From: Crocosphaera chwakensis CCY0110
Lineage (GTDB): Bacteria; Cyanobacteriota; Cyanobacteriia; Cyanobacteriales; Microcystaceae
Reading direction: 5' to 3'
DNA: 64,000 nt
NCBI RefSeq assembly: GCF_000169335.1
Contig: NZ_AAXW01000002.1
Span: 124,001-188,000, forward strand
Part shown: positions 8,893 through 16,763 of the stretch, piece by piece
Layout of the letters: each line of letters starts with the position of its first letter
How positions within the stretch are numbered: position 1 is the first letter of the stretch
Notes under the pieces: generated by a model
Databases searched by the model: none
The model's input: the letters and a program-made list of their open reading frames with translations, nothing else
Told to the model about the DNA's origin: nothing
Translations under genes and position numbers: made by a program

Positions 8893-9309
8893 ATGAAAGA
8901 TATTGCCATGACACAAGTTTCTAAGGCTGATACTTCAAAAATGAAATATGGAGAACGGGAGATTGAAGAGGGAAAATTAATTACCTTTCCTAATCCTCGT
9001 ACGGGTCGTTATTATACCATTAATATTACTTTACCTGAGTTTACTTGTAAGTGTCCGTTTTCCGGTTATCCTGACTTTGCAACCTTACATTTAACGTATG
9101 TTCCCAATGAAACAGTGGTAGAATTAAAAGCGATTAAATTGTACATTAATAGTTACCGTGATCGCTACATTTCTCATGAAGAATCAATTAATCAAATTTT
9201 AGATGATTTCGTAGCAGCTTGCGACCCATTAGAAGCAACCTTAAAAGGTGATTTTTATCCTAGAGGGAATGTTCATACTGTTGTAGAAGTAAATCACAAA
9301 AAAAGATAA
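8893..9309 (+). CDS. queF: NADPH-dependent 7-cyano-7-deazaguanine reductase QueF
   Basis: Reduces preQ0 to preQ1 in the queuosine tRNA-modification pathway. The 138-aa length fits the short type I enzyme. The catalytic Cys54 is in TCKCPFSGYPDF, followed by Asp61. The QueF substrate/NADPH segment ELKAIKLYINSYR is present, as is the C-terminal PRGNVHTVVEV. A second in-frame ATG at 8908 would remove only five residues and is an equally possible start. It stands 58 bases after the histidine kinase and may be cotranscribed. Confidence 0.93.
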   Translation: MKDIAMTQVSKADTSKMKYGEREIEEGKLITFPNPRTGRYYTINITLPEFTCKCPFSGYPDFATLHLTYVPNETVVELKAIKLYINSYRDRYISHEESINQILDDFVAACDPLEATLKGDFYPRGNVHTVVEVNHKKR

Positions 9310-9339
9310 GTAAAACACGAATTAAAACCATAACTTATT

Positions 9340-9670
9340 ATTATCGTACCTTCGATCACTGTTGTTTTAGAGAAATTTATCAGTATTTTCGGACTGAAAT
9401 TCCTAAATTATCTAAATTTCGTGATGGTAACTTCACTGCTTCGTGTTCATCTTGTCGCCTCAACGTGATATTATTACCACTGGTTTGCTATAAAACCTTT
9501 TATATAGGGTAGGGCATACCCGAATTTACGCTTGGGGAGTAGTCCATCAGAGTGCTTGCTGTAAAAAGTGTAGTCGGACTAGACATGAGACTGTAAGACC
9601 AAAATTAGCATAGCTAGTTGAGGCAAGATTCAGCCCAAGAATCCATTAGCGTTTACGCAGTGGAATGTCA
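9340..9670 (+). mobile_element. Decayed IS200/IS605-family remnant (internally deleted)
   Basis: The 382-base gap between queF and atpI holds no intact gene. One frame reads TYYYRTFDHCCFREIYQYF, loosely like the start of a TnpB protein. The last 70 bases resemble the conserved right end of cyanobacterial IS605-type elements. They finish in an imperfect hairpin at 9643-9663 (CCA..GCG, loop TTTA, CGC..TGG) followed by AATGTCA. An ATG at 9665 falls in this end sequence, which is why the longer reading frame of atpI is unlikely to be the real start. The family call is inference from pattern, without a search. Confidence 0.35.
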
Positions 9671-9691
9671 AAGCACTTTCTTTGTGACTGT

Positions 9692-10111
9692 ATGCCATTG
9701 ACTGAAACAACATCCCAAACAGCCGAAACAGCATCAGCTAAAACTGATTCCATGGAAGACTACTATCGACTACAACGTAACCTGTTGCTGTTGAGTTTAG
9801 TTTTAACTGGAATTATTTTTGTGTCTGTGTGGATATTTTACTCTCTAAATTTAGCCCTTAACTACCTTTTAGGGGCTTGTGTTGGCATTGTTTATTTAAA
9901 ATTGCTTGCAGGAGAAGTAGAGAAAATTGGCACATCAAAACAAAAAGTTGGCACCAAAGGGTTAGCCATTTTTGCTGCCATGATTATTGTAGCCAGTCAA
10001 TGGCAACAACTGCATATTTTCCCAGTATTTTTGGGATTTTTGACTTATAAAGTCGCCATAATCGCCTACACCATCCAAAGTGTAATGGACTTAGATTCCA
10101 AAAGCGATTAA
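9692..10111 (+). CDS. atpI: ATP synthase protein I
   Basis: First gene of the ATP synthase operon. It encodes a small membrane protein thought to help assemble the c-ring. From the ATG at 9692 it has 139 aa: a polar Thr/Ala-rich N-terminus, then hydrophobic segments around LLLLSLVLTGIIFVSVWIF, LNYLLGACVGIVYLKLL, FAAMIIVASQWQ and FPVFLGFLTYKVAIIAYTI. I prefer 9692 over the in-frame ATG at 9665 because the upstream codons (SKHFLCDC) look like the end of an inserted element. It lies 38 bases before the subunit a gene. In cyanobacteria the gene is also called atp1. Confidence 0.85.
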   Translation: MPLTETTSQTAETASAKTDSMEDYYRLQRNLLLLSLVLTGIIFVSVWIFYSLNLALNYLLGACVGIVYLKLLAGEVEKIGTSKQKVGTKGLAIFAAMIIVASQWQQLHIFPVFLGFLTYKVAIIAYTIQSVMDLDSKSD

Positions 10112-10149
10112 ACCTTAATTTCGTAACCAGATTCGGTAAATTCTACCCA

Positions 10150-10905
10150 ATGACAATGTTAAATGGTTTACGCATTTTAGACACCTTACCCCTTGCTGCC
10201 TTAGAAGTGGGTAAGCACTGGTATTGGGAGATTGGCAACTTAAAATTACACGGACAGGTATTTTTAGCCTCGTGGGTAGTCATTGCCTTATTGATTATCG
10301 CTTCATTATTAGCAACCCGAAATATACAGAGGGTTCCTAGCGGGATGCAAAACTTCATGGAATACGTTCTAGAATTTTTGCGGGACTTAGCGAGAACTCA
10401 GTTAGGAGAAAAACACTATCGTCCTTGGTTGCCTTTTATCGGGACACTATTTTTATTCATTTTCGTCTCCAACTGGTCAGGATCTTTAATACCGTGGAGA
10501 CTGATAGAAATTCCCGAAGGAGAATTAGCTGCCCCCACCAACGACATTAATACCACCGTAGCCTTAGCCCTATTGACCTCTTTGGCGTATTTTTACGCTG
10601 GTTTGAGTAAAAAAGGACTAGGATACTTTGCTAATTATGTCCAGCCAATTCCCGTTCTCCTACCCATTAAAATTTTAGAAGATTTTACCAAGCCCCTCTC
10701 CCTAAGTTTCCGTCTTTTCGGAAACATTTTGGCCGATGAATTGGTAGTAGCGGTGCTTGTATTTTTAGTACCCTTATTTGTGCCATTACCCCTAATGGCC
10801 TTAGGATTATTTACCAGTGCCATCCAAGCCTTAGTATTTGCCACCTTAGCAGGGGCTTATATTCATGAGGCCATCGAGTCCGAAGAAGAAGAAGAACACG
10901 CTTAA
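10150..10905 (+). CDS. atpB: ATP synthase Fo subunit a
   Basis: The 251-aa membrane subunit that forms the proton half-channels beside the c-ring. The hallmark helix LSLSFRLFGNILADELVV contains the essential arginine. Other subunit a features are YVQPIPVLLPIKILEDFTKPLS and the C-terminal IQALVFATLAGAYIHEA. It sits in the conserved cyanobacterial order directly before the c subunit gene, which follows after 256 non-coding bases. The gene is also named atpI in older cyanobacterial literature. Confidence 0.96.
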   Translation: MTMLNGLRILDTLPLAALEVGKHWYWEIGNLKLHGQVFLASWVVIALLIIASLLATRNIQRVPSGMQNFMEYVLEFLRDLARTQLGEKHYRPWLPFIGTLFLFIFVSNWSGSLIPWRLIEIPEGELAAPTNDINTTVALALLTSLAYFYAGLSKKGLGYFANYVQPIPVLLPIKILEDFTKPLSLSFRLFGNILADELVVAVLVFLVPLFVPLPLMALGLFTSAIQALVFATLAGAYIHEAIESEEEEEHA

Positions 10906-11161
10906 AGGTAAAATCTTTGGGGGTAAATAAAGAGACAGACGAATATCTGTTGAACAAAAATGACCAAAACGTAAGACAATAACATGAGAAGTTGTAGCGA
11001 GAAAAGTTAAATTAAACATTTTCTTGCGACATCTCAAATCCTTACCGATTGGGAGTTCACCATACTTCGTCATCCCATTGGGAAACTTCGCGCTCCTAAA
11101 CTCTTAAGCTAACCATTAGCTTGCAATTTGTACTGTCAATAAAATTCGAGGAAGAACTAAC

Positions 11162-11407
11162 ATGAATCCCACCGTTGCTGCTGCTTCTGTTATCGCTGCT
11201 GCTTTAGCTGTAGGTTTAGGTTCCATTGGACCTGGACTCGGTCAAGGAAACGCATCAGGTCAGGCTGTATCTGGTATTGCTCGTCAACCTGAAGCAGAAG
11301 GAAAAATCCGTGGAACCTTATTGTTAACCCTAGCATTCATGGAATCTTTGACCATCTATGGTCTAGTAATCGCGTTAGTTCTTTTATTTGCTAACCCCTT
11401 TGCTTAA
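11162..11407 (+). CDS. atpE: ATP synthase Fo subunit c
   Basis: An 81-aa proteolipid of two hydrophobic helices joined by the polar loop ARQPEAEGKIRG. The ion-binding carboxylate is Glu61 (AFMESLTIYG). The Gly/Ala-rich first helix contains GLGSIGPGLGQGNASG. This is the ring subunit made in the largest number of copies. A strong RBS (GAGGAAG) precedes it. A 256-base untranslated stretch upstream and a stable hairpin downstream probably help to give its mRNA higher output than its neighbours. Also called atpH in cyanobacteria. Confidence 0.97.
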   Translation: MNPTVAAASVIAAALAVGLGSIGPGLGQGNASGQAVSGIARQPEAEGKIRGTLLLTLAFMESLTIYGLVIALVLLFANPFA

Positions 11408-11423
11408 AACCTAATCCAATAGT

Positions 11424-11447
11424 AGAGACAGCCGTTGTGCTGTCTCT
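11424..11447 (+). promoter_or_regulatory. Stem-loop between atpE and the b' gene
   Basis: AGAGACAGC (11424-11432) pairs perfectly with GCTGTCTCT (11439-11447), with a six-base loop. It is not followed by a T run but by GCATCAAAAAAAG, so it is more likely a processing or stability element, or a partial attenuator, after the high-copy c subunit message than a full terminator. Confidence 0.6.
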
Positions 11448-11493
11448 GCATCAAAAAAAGCGTTAAAAAAACCAAGACGTAGATGGGTGAACC

Positions 11494-11925
11494 ATGTTTG
11501 ATTTTGATGCAACTTTGCCCTTGATGGCATTGCAATTTGTTTTGTTGGCGATTATTCTTAACGCCATTTTTTATAAGCCCTTGAATAAGGCATTAGACGA
11601 AAGGGCTGACTACATCCGCCAAAAAGAAACCGGTGGACAAAAAGAGTTAGCCGAAGCTAAAGAACTCGCTGCCAAGTACCAACAACAACTGGCAGACGCT
11701 CGTAAGCAATCTCAAGACATTGTGGCCCAAGCCCAAGCAGAAGCGAAGCAACTGGCAACAGAAGCTGTCGCCGAAGCCCAAAAAGAAGCCATAGCCAAAA
11801 AAGAGGCCGCTGCCCAAGAAATTGAGCAGGAACGCCAAGAGGCTCTAAAAACCCTAGAACAACAGGTTGATGCCTTAAGTCGTCAAATTCTAGAAAAACT
11901 TTTAGGGCCAGAATTAGTCAAATAA
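11494..11925 (+). CDS. atpF2: ATP synthase Fo subunit b'
   Basis: A 143-aa peripheral-stalk subunit: one N-terminal membrane helix (LPLMALQFVLLAIILNAIFY) and a long charged coiled coil rich in Ala, Glu, Lys and Gln (about residues 35-135). Cyanobacteria and chloroplasts use a b/b' heterodimer, and this divergent copy precedes atpF in the operon as usual. It starts with ATG after the c subunit hairpin. Also called atpG in cyanobacteria. Confidence 0.94.
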   Translation: MFDFDATLPLMALQFVLLAIILNAIFYKPLNKALDERADYIRQKETGGQKELAEAKELAAKYQQQLADARKQSQDIVAQAQAEAKQLATEAVAEAQKEAIAKKEAAAQEIEQERQEALKTLEQQVDALSRQILEKLLGPELVK

Positions 11926-11955
11926 CGATACTGTCCGTTGACTTGAATAACCGGT

Positions 11956-12492
11956 ATGATCGATCCTTTTTTATTATTAGCCACTGAAAGTCACGCCGAA
12001 GGGGAAGCTCTCATCGGTTTCCACTTCGACTTCTTAGAAAGTAACATTCTCAATTTAGCCATTCTGATCGGGGTTTTGGTCTTTTATGGTCGTAAAGTTG
12101 TCGGAAATATCCTTAGCGAGCGACGTAATCAAATTGCTGAAGCAATTCAAGAGGCTGAAGGAAAACAACGTGAAGCAGCCCAAGCGTTAGCTAAAGAAAA
12201 AGAAAACTTAGCTCAAGCTCAAAAAGAAGCCGAGCGCATTCGCCAAGCTGCCACCGAAAGAGCTAAAACCCTTAAAGCTGAAATTGAGGAACAAAGCAAA
12301 CGAGATATTGCTCGTCTCAAAGAAACGGCAGCAGCTGATCTTTCCTCTGAGCAAGAACGAGTGATGGCGCAATTGAAAAAGCAAATTGCAGAACAAGCCA
12401 TTGCTCAAGCAGAAAATCAACTCAAAGCACAAGTCGATAACAATACCCAACAGCGACTTATTGATCGCAGTATCACTAGGTTAGGAGGTTAA
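11956..12492 (+). CDS. atpF: ATP synthase Fo subunit b
   Basis: A 178-aa peripheral-stalk subunit. The N-terminus is followed by a membrane segment (SNILNLAILIGVLVFYGRKVVG) and a very long Ala/Glu/Lys/Gln coiled coil that dimerises with b'. The end (LIDRSITRLGG) is typical. The stop codon lies two bases before the TTG start of the delta subunit, and the RBS for delta (TTAGGAGG) is inside the last codons of atpF, so the two are probably translationally coupled. Confidence 0.95.
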   Translation: MIDPFLLLATESHAEGEALIGFHFDFLESNILNLAILIGVLVFYGRKVVGNILSERRNQIAEAIQEAEGKQREAAQALAKEKENLAQAQKEAERIRQAATERAKTLKAEIEEQSKRDIARLKETAAADLSSEQERVMAQLKKQIAEQAIAQAENQLKAQVDNNTQQRLIDRSITRLGG

Positions 12493-12494
12493 GG

Positions 12495-13052
12495 TTGAAA
12501 GGATCACTGTTTAGTTCAGAAATTGCTGAGCCTTACGCTCAAGCACTTATGTCTCTCGCAGAATCCCACGACATTACTCGCTCTGTTGGGGATAATTGCC
12601 GTGACATTTTAGAAATTTTAGAAGAGTCTGCGGAGTTACGGGCATTTATTAGCTCTCCTGTCATTAAGGATGAGGATAAACGAGCCGTTTTAAATCGTAT
12701 TTTAGGAGATGATATCCATCACTATTTACGAAACTTCCTGATGTTATTGGTGGATAAACGAAGAATCGTTTTTCTAGAAGCCATTTGTCAACAATACTTG
12801 GCTTTACTAAGAAAATTAACCAATACTGTTCTTGCTGAAGTTACCGCTTCAACCGAGTTAAGCGATCGCCAACGTCGCGATGTAATCGATAAAATTAAAG
12901 CTTTAACCGGAGCAGAATCGGTAGAACTAAAAACCGATAATGACCCCGACTTAATCGGCGGTGTCATTATCAAAGTTGGCTCCCAAGTCTTTGACGCTAG
13001 TTTGCGCGGACAACTCCGTCGCATTGGTATCAGTCTTACTGGAGCATCCTAA
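12495..13052 (+). CDS. atpH: ATP synthase F1 subunit delta
   Basis: A 185-aa subunit that links the F1 head to the b/b' stalk. The N-terminal helical domain includes IAEPYAQALMSLAE, and the C-terminal part has ADLIGGVIIKVGSQVFDASLRGQL-like delta features (DPDLIGGVIIKVG, DASLRGQL). The start is TTG at 12495, chosen because a strong RBS (GGAGG) lies a few bases upstream and no in-frame ATG precedes the conserved region. Also called atpD in cyanobacteria. Confidence 0.95.
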   Translation: MKGSLFSSEIAEPYAQALMSLAESHDITRSVGDNCRDILEILEESAELRAFISSPVIKDEDKRAVLNRILGDDIHHYLRNFLMLLVDKRRIVFLEAICQQYLALLRKLTNTVLAEVTASTELSDRQRRDVIDKIKALTGAESVELKTDNDPDLIGGVIIKVGSQVFDASLRGQLRRIGISLTGAS

Positions 13053-13096
13053 GCTTAACCCCTTGTAACTCATTCAATTGCTAAAAAGATCCCACT

Positions 13097-14608
13097 ATGG
13101 TTAGTATCAGACCTGACGAAATCAGCAGCATTATTCGCGACCAAATCGAGTCCTATGACCAAAGTGTTCAAGTCTCTAATGTGGGAACCGTTCTCCAAGT
13201 CGGAGATGGAACCGCCCGTATTTACGGCTTAGAACAATGTATGGCCGGAGAATTATTAGAATTTGAAGATGGAACCATTGGTATTGCTCTCAACTTAGAA
13301 GAAGATAATGTTGGGGCGGTGTTAATGGGGACAGGTTTAGATATTCAAGAAGGTAGTACCGTTCAAGCTACTGGAAAAATTGCCCAGGTTCCTGTAGGGG
13401 ACGCTATGGTTGGTCGGGTGGTAGACTCCCTCGGTCGTCCTATTGATGGGAAAGGAGATATCAATACGTCTGAAAGCCGTTTAATCGAATCCCCTGCTCC
13501 TGGTATTATTGCTCGTAAATCTGTTTGTGAACCCATGCAAACAGGGATTACCGCTATTGATGCCATGATTCCCATCGGTAGAGGACAACGGGAATTAATT
13601 ATTGGTGACCGTAAAACAGGAAAAACAGCGATCGCGATTGACACCATCATTAACCAGAAGTCAGAAGACGTAATCTGTGTTTATGTTGCCATTGGTCAAA
13701 AAGCATCTACCGTTGCTCAGGTTATCGGTACATTAGAAGAAAAAGGCGCAATGGACTACACTATTGTAGTTGCAGCCAACGCCAATGACCCTGCTACCTT
13801 ACAGTATCTTGCCCCTTACACTGGAGCAACCCTAGCAGAATACTTCATGTACAAGGGTAAAGCCACCCTGGTTATCTACGATGACCTTTCTAAGCAAGCT
13901 CAAGCTTACCGTCAATTATCTTTGTTACTCAAACGTCCCCCAGGACGGGAAGCTTATCCTGGAGATGTTTTCTACATCCACTCTCGCTTACTAGAACGGG
14001 CTGCTAAACTCAGTGATGCCCTCGGTGGTGGTAGTATGACCGCATTGCCCATCATTGAAACCCAAGCAGGGGACGTATCCGCTTACATTCCTACTAATGT
14101 AATTTCTATTACTGACGGGCAAATCTTCTTATCCAGTGACTTGTTTAACGCTGGTTTCCGTCCCGCCATTAACGCAGGTATTTCCGTGAGTCGGGTGGGT
14201 TCTGCTGCTCAAACCAAAGCCATGAAACAGGTGGCAGGTAAGTTAAAGTTAGAACTGGCTCAGTTTGCTGAACTAGAAGCGTTCTCCCAGTTTGCCTCTG
14301 ACTTAGATGCTGCTACCCAGGCACAACTGGCACGGGGTCAACGACTACGTCAAATCCTCAAGCAACCTGAAAACTCTCCTTTGGCAGTTTGGGAACAGGT
14401 AGCTGTTGCTTACGCAGGACTCAATGGTTACATTGATGATGTTCCTGTGGATAAAGCCACTGAGTTTGCTACTGGTTTAAGAGAATATATTGCGACCAGT
14501 AAGCCTAAATATCCTGAAATCATCAAGAGTGAGAAAAAACTCACCGATGAAGCAGAAAGCTTACTCAAAGAAGCGATTTCTGAATACAAACAAGCCTTTA
14601 GTGCTTAG
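13097..14608 (+). CDS. atpA: ATP synthase F1 subunit alpha
   Basis: A 503-aa non-catalytic nucleotide-binding subunit of the F1 hexamer. The N-terminal beta-barrel starts MVSIRPDEISSIIRDQIE. The Walker A motif is GDRKTGKTAIAIDT, and the alpha-specific sequence around PAINAGISVSRVGSAAQT carries the arginine finger. Length and order are canonical. The beta and epsilon genes are absent from this operon, as is normal for cyanobacteria. Confidence 0.98.
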   Translation: MVSIRPDEISSIIRDQIESYDQSVQVSNVGTVLQVGDGTARIYGLEQCMAGELLEFEDGTIGIALNLEEDNVGAVLMGTGLDIQEGSTVQATGKIAQVPVGDAMVGRVVDSLGRPIDGKGDINTSESRLIESPAPGIIARKSVCEPMQTGITAIDAMIPIGRGQRELIIGDRKTGKTAIAIDTIINQKSEDVICVYVAIGQKASTVAQVIGTLEEKGAMDYTIVVAANANDPATLQYLAPYTGATLAEYFMYKGKATLVIYDDLSKQAQAYRQLSLLLKRPPGREAYPGDVFYIHSRLLERAAKLSDALGGGSMTALPIIETQAGDVSAYIPTNVISITDGQIFLSSDLFNAGFRPAINAGISVSRVGSAAQTKAMKQVAGKLKLELAQFAELEAFSQFASDLDAATQAQLARGQRLRQILKQPENSPLAVWEQVAVAYAGLNGYIDDVPVDKATEFATGLREYIATSKPKYPEIIKSEKKLTDEAESLLKEAISEYKQAFSA

Positions 14609-14696
14609 TAATGTCGAGTTGTTAGGTCAGTGATCTTCTGATGGTCACTGACTTTGGAGTAGAACGTAAGTATTAATTTAGAATCACTCTCACATT

Positions 14697-15641
14697 ATGC
14701 CTAACCTTAAAGCGATTCGCGATCGCATTCAGTCGGTCAAGAATACCAAAAAAATTACAGAAGCCATGCGTTTAGTGGCCGCAGCAAAAGTGCGTCGGGC
14801 GCAAGAGCAAGTTATCTCAACTCGTCCCTTTGCTGATGCGTTAGCTAACGTTCTTTTTAACTTACTGAACCGTTTGCAGTTCTCAGACGTTAGTTTACCC
14901 CTTCTGCAACAAAGAGACGTTAAAACCGTCGGTATCGTGGTTGTTTCAGGTGATCGCGGTTTATGTGGCGGTTACAACAGTTATGTCATCCGTCGGGCTG
15001 AACAACGGATTAAAGAGTTAAAAGAACAAGGAATTGATTATCGTTTAATTACCATTGGCCGCAAAGCTACCCAATATTTTACCCGTCGGGAAGCCCCCAT
15101 CGCGAATAAATATACAGGACTAAACCAAATTCCTACCGCCGATGAAGCCGGAACCATTGCTGATGAATTGCTTTCCTTGTTTTTATCAGAAACAGTGGAT
15201 CGGGTAGAGTTAGTTTATACTCGTTTTGTTTCTTTAATTAGTTCTCGTCCCGTGGTGCAAACTTTGGCCCCGTTGACGATGCAGGGATTAGAAACAGAAG
15301 ATGACGAAATTTTCCGTTTAATTACCAAAGAAGGTAAATTAAGCGTTGAACGGCAAACTGTCACTCAAGATATGAGTAGTTTTCCTCAAGATATGATCTT
15401 TGAACAAGATCCGGTTCAAATTCTAGACGCTTTGTTACCTTTATATATCAATAACCAGTTATTAAGAGCGTTACAAGAAGCTGCTGCTAGTGAATTAGCT
15501 GCAAGAATGACCGCGATGAGTAACGCCAGTGACAATGCTGGTCAATTAATTGGAACTCTGACCTTATCTTATAACAAAGCCCGTCAAGCAGCCATTACCC
15601 AACAGTTAATGGAAGTTGTTGCTGGTGCTAATGCTTTATAA
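14697..15641 (+). CDS. atpG: ATP synthase F1 subunit gamma
   Basis: A 314-aa central shaft subunit. The N-terminal helix MPNLKAIRDRIQSVKNTKKITEAM and the C-terminal helix (ASDNAGQLIGTLTLSYNKARQAAIT) form the coiled-coil rotor axle. The length, above the roughly 290 aa of many bacteria, fits the cyanobacterial form, which carries an extra regulatory segment in the middle. No redox-active cysteine pair is visible in that segment, unlike the chloroplast protein. Last gene of the operon, followed by a strong terminator. Also called atpC. Confidence 0.96.
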   Translation: MPNLKAIRDRIQSVKNTKKITEAMRLVAAAKVRRAQEQVISTRPFADALANVLFNLLNRLQFSDVSLPLLQQRDVKTVGIVVVSGDRGLCGGYNSYVIRRAEQRIKELKEQGIDYRLITIGRKATQYFTRREAPIANKYTGLNQIPTADEAGTIADELLSLFLSETVDRVELVYTRFVSLISSRPVVQTLAPLTMQGLETEDDEIFRLITKEGKLSVERQTVTQDMSSFPQDMIFEQDPVQILDALLPLYINNQLLRALQEAAASELAARMTAMSNASDNAGQLIGTLTLSYNKARQAAITQQLMEVVAGANAL

Positions 15642-15667
15642 GATATTATTTTTTGAAGCAATATGAG

Positions 15668-15696
15668 GCGTTTAGAGGCGATCTAAACGCTTTTTT
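15668..15696 (+). terminator. Terminator of the ATP synthase operon
   Basis: GCGTTTAGA (15668-15676), a five-base loop and TCTAAACGC (15682-15690) form a perfect 9-bp stem followed directly by six T. A textbook intrinsic terminator 27 bases after the gamma stop codon. Confidence 0.93.
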
Positions 15697-15815
15697 CATG
15701 AGAACAATTTTATAGTAATTAAGTAGCTATAGCAATTAGTAATCAGTTGTGAAAATTTTTAAAATGTTATACTTAGAAAGGGATCTAAATTATAGTAGAG
15801 ATAACATATAAATCA

Positions 15816-15998
15816 ATGAATCAAAATATTACATTAGAGTTAGTCTTAGAACTTGCTCAACAACTATCTGCTGTTGATAAGATTCGTTTAGTTAATGAAA
15901 TCACTCCTAGCATTAACCAAAATAGTGACTTTTTAAAGCAAGTTGAAAAACAAAAAAGAATCGCACTTTTAATAAATTTTTCAAGTCAGGTTTATTGA
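15816..15998 (+). pseudogene. Truncated antitoxin-like remnant
   Basis: The first 48 codons (MNQNITLELVLELAQQLSAV, then KIRLVNEITP) resemble the N-terminus of small addiction-module antitoxins common in cyanobacteria. The C-terminal part needed to bind a toxin is missing, and the last codons run into sequence that on the other strand belongs to a broken NACHT gene. No toxin gene follows. I read this as an antitoxin gene cut by a deletion that joined it to the NACHT fragment. Confidence 0.5.
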
Positions 15999-16485
15999 CA
16001 TTTAACTGGTTTTGTGATGTGTAACTTTGAATTAAATCTAGAACTGATGTTTTATAGGATCTGAGTTCTACCAATACAGGAATTTTAATTTTACTGTTGT
16101 CTGTCCCCCCTTCTAAAGGGGGGTTAGGGGGGATAAACTTTTCACTCTCTTCTAACAATAACCGCACCAAAGCCGTCGACTTGCCCGATCCTGGTTTTCC
16201 CCGTAATAAGACATGATTCGTTGCATATTTCCGTAACCCTTCTAAAACCCCAAATCTTTCTATCTTTTCTCTTTCTTCTTCCCTATTTTCTCTGTCTTCC
16301 TTCTTCGGAATCGTTTGCACCTTTAAATCCAAATCTAACAAACCACGAAGCGATCGCATTTTATCATCACTTCTGTGTTTAGATATTTCCTTGCCAACAA
16401 CATCAGTAACAGTGTAAGTCTGCCACCATTGCGTATATCTATCATTGCTGCATATTGCGTCTAAATATGCCGAAAAATCAACCAT
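15913..16485 (-). pseudogene. 5' fragment of a NACHT-type STAND ATPase
   Basis: 190 codons. An N-terminal region of about 85 residues precedes NHVLLRGKPGSGKSTALVRLLLEE, which holds the Walker A motif GKPGSGKS (residues 96-103). A beta-strand/helix segment IKIPVLVELRSYK follows, as in NACHT ATPases. Full-length relatives continue with Walker B, helical and sensor domains, often several hundred residues more. Here the frame ends soon after VNKPDLKNLL in unrelated residues and overlaps the antitoxin remnant on the opposite strand. It is a degraded signal-transduction or defence ATPase. A dispersed repeat is inserted in frame at PPNPPLEGG. Confidence 0.65.
16104..16133. repeat. Dispersed C/G-run repeat inserted in frame (encodes PPNPPLEGG)
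   Basis: The stretch has the structure C-run, TTCTAAA, G-run, TTA, G-run and forms a hairpin through pairing of CCCCCC with GGGGGG. It is strikingly GC-rich in AT-rich DNA. The motif is familiar from many cyanobacterial genomes, where it also occurs between genes. Within the NACHT fragment it contributes the peptide IPPNPPLEGGTD without breaking the frame. Confidence 0.6.
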
Positions 16486-16763
16486 TACGATGAATCAAAC
16501 ACTGGTCAATAACATGATTTGATTATAGTAACTTGAGTTTGATATGAGCAAAATTCTATAGAACTACGCATTATGTTGAGACGTTGATGAGATTCCTCGT
16601 TCCTCGGAATGACAAATTAAGGATATGAATATTTAATATTCTGACTCCTGATAACTGGTCACTGAATATTAAACTGATCTTGTATTATTGAGCCATAACG
16701 CAAACATTAAGTATAATTGGGGACTGGGAACACCGTAAGCCAAAACGAAAGGATTGAATAACA

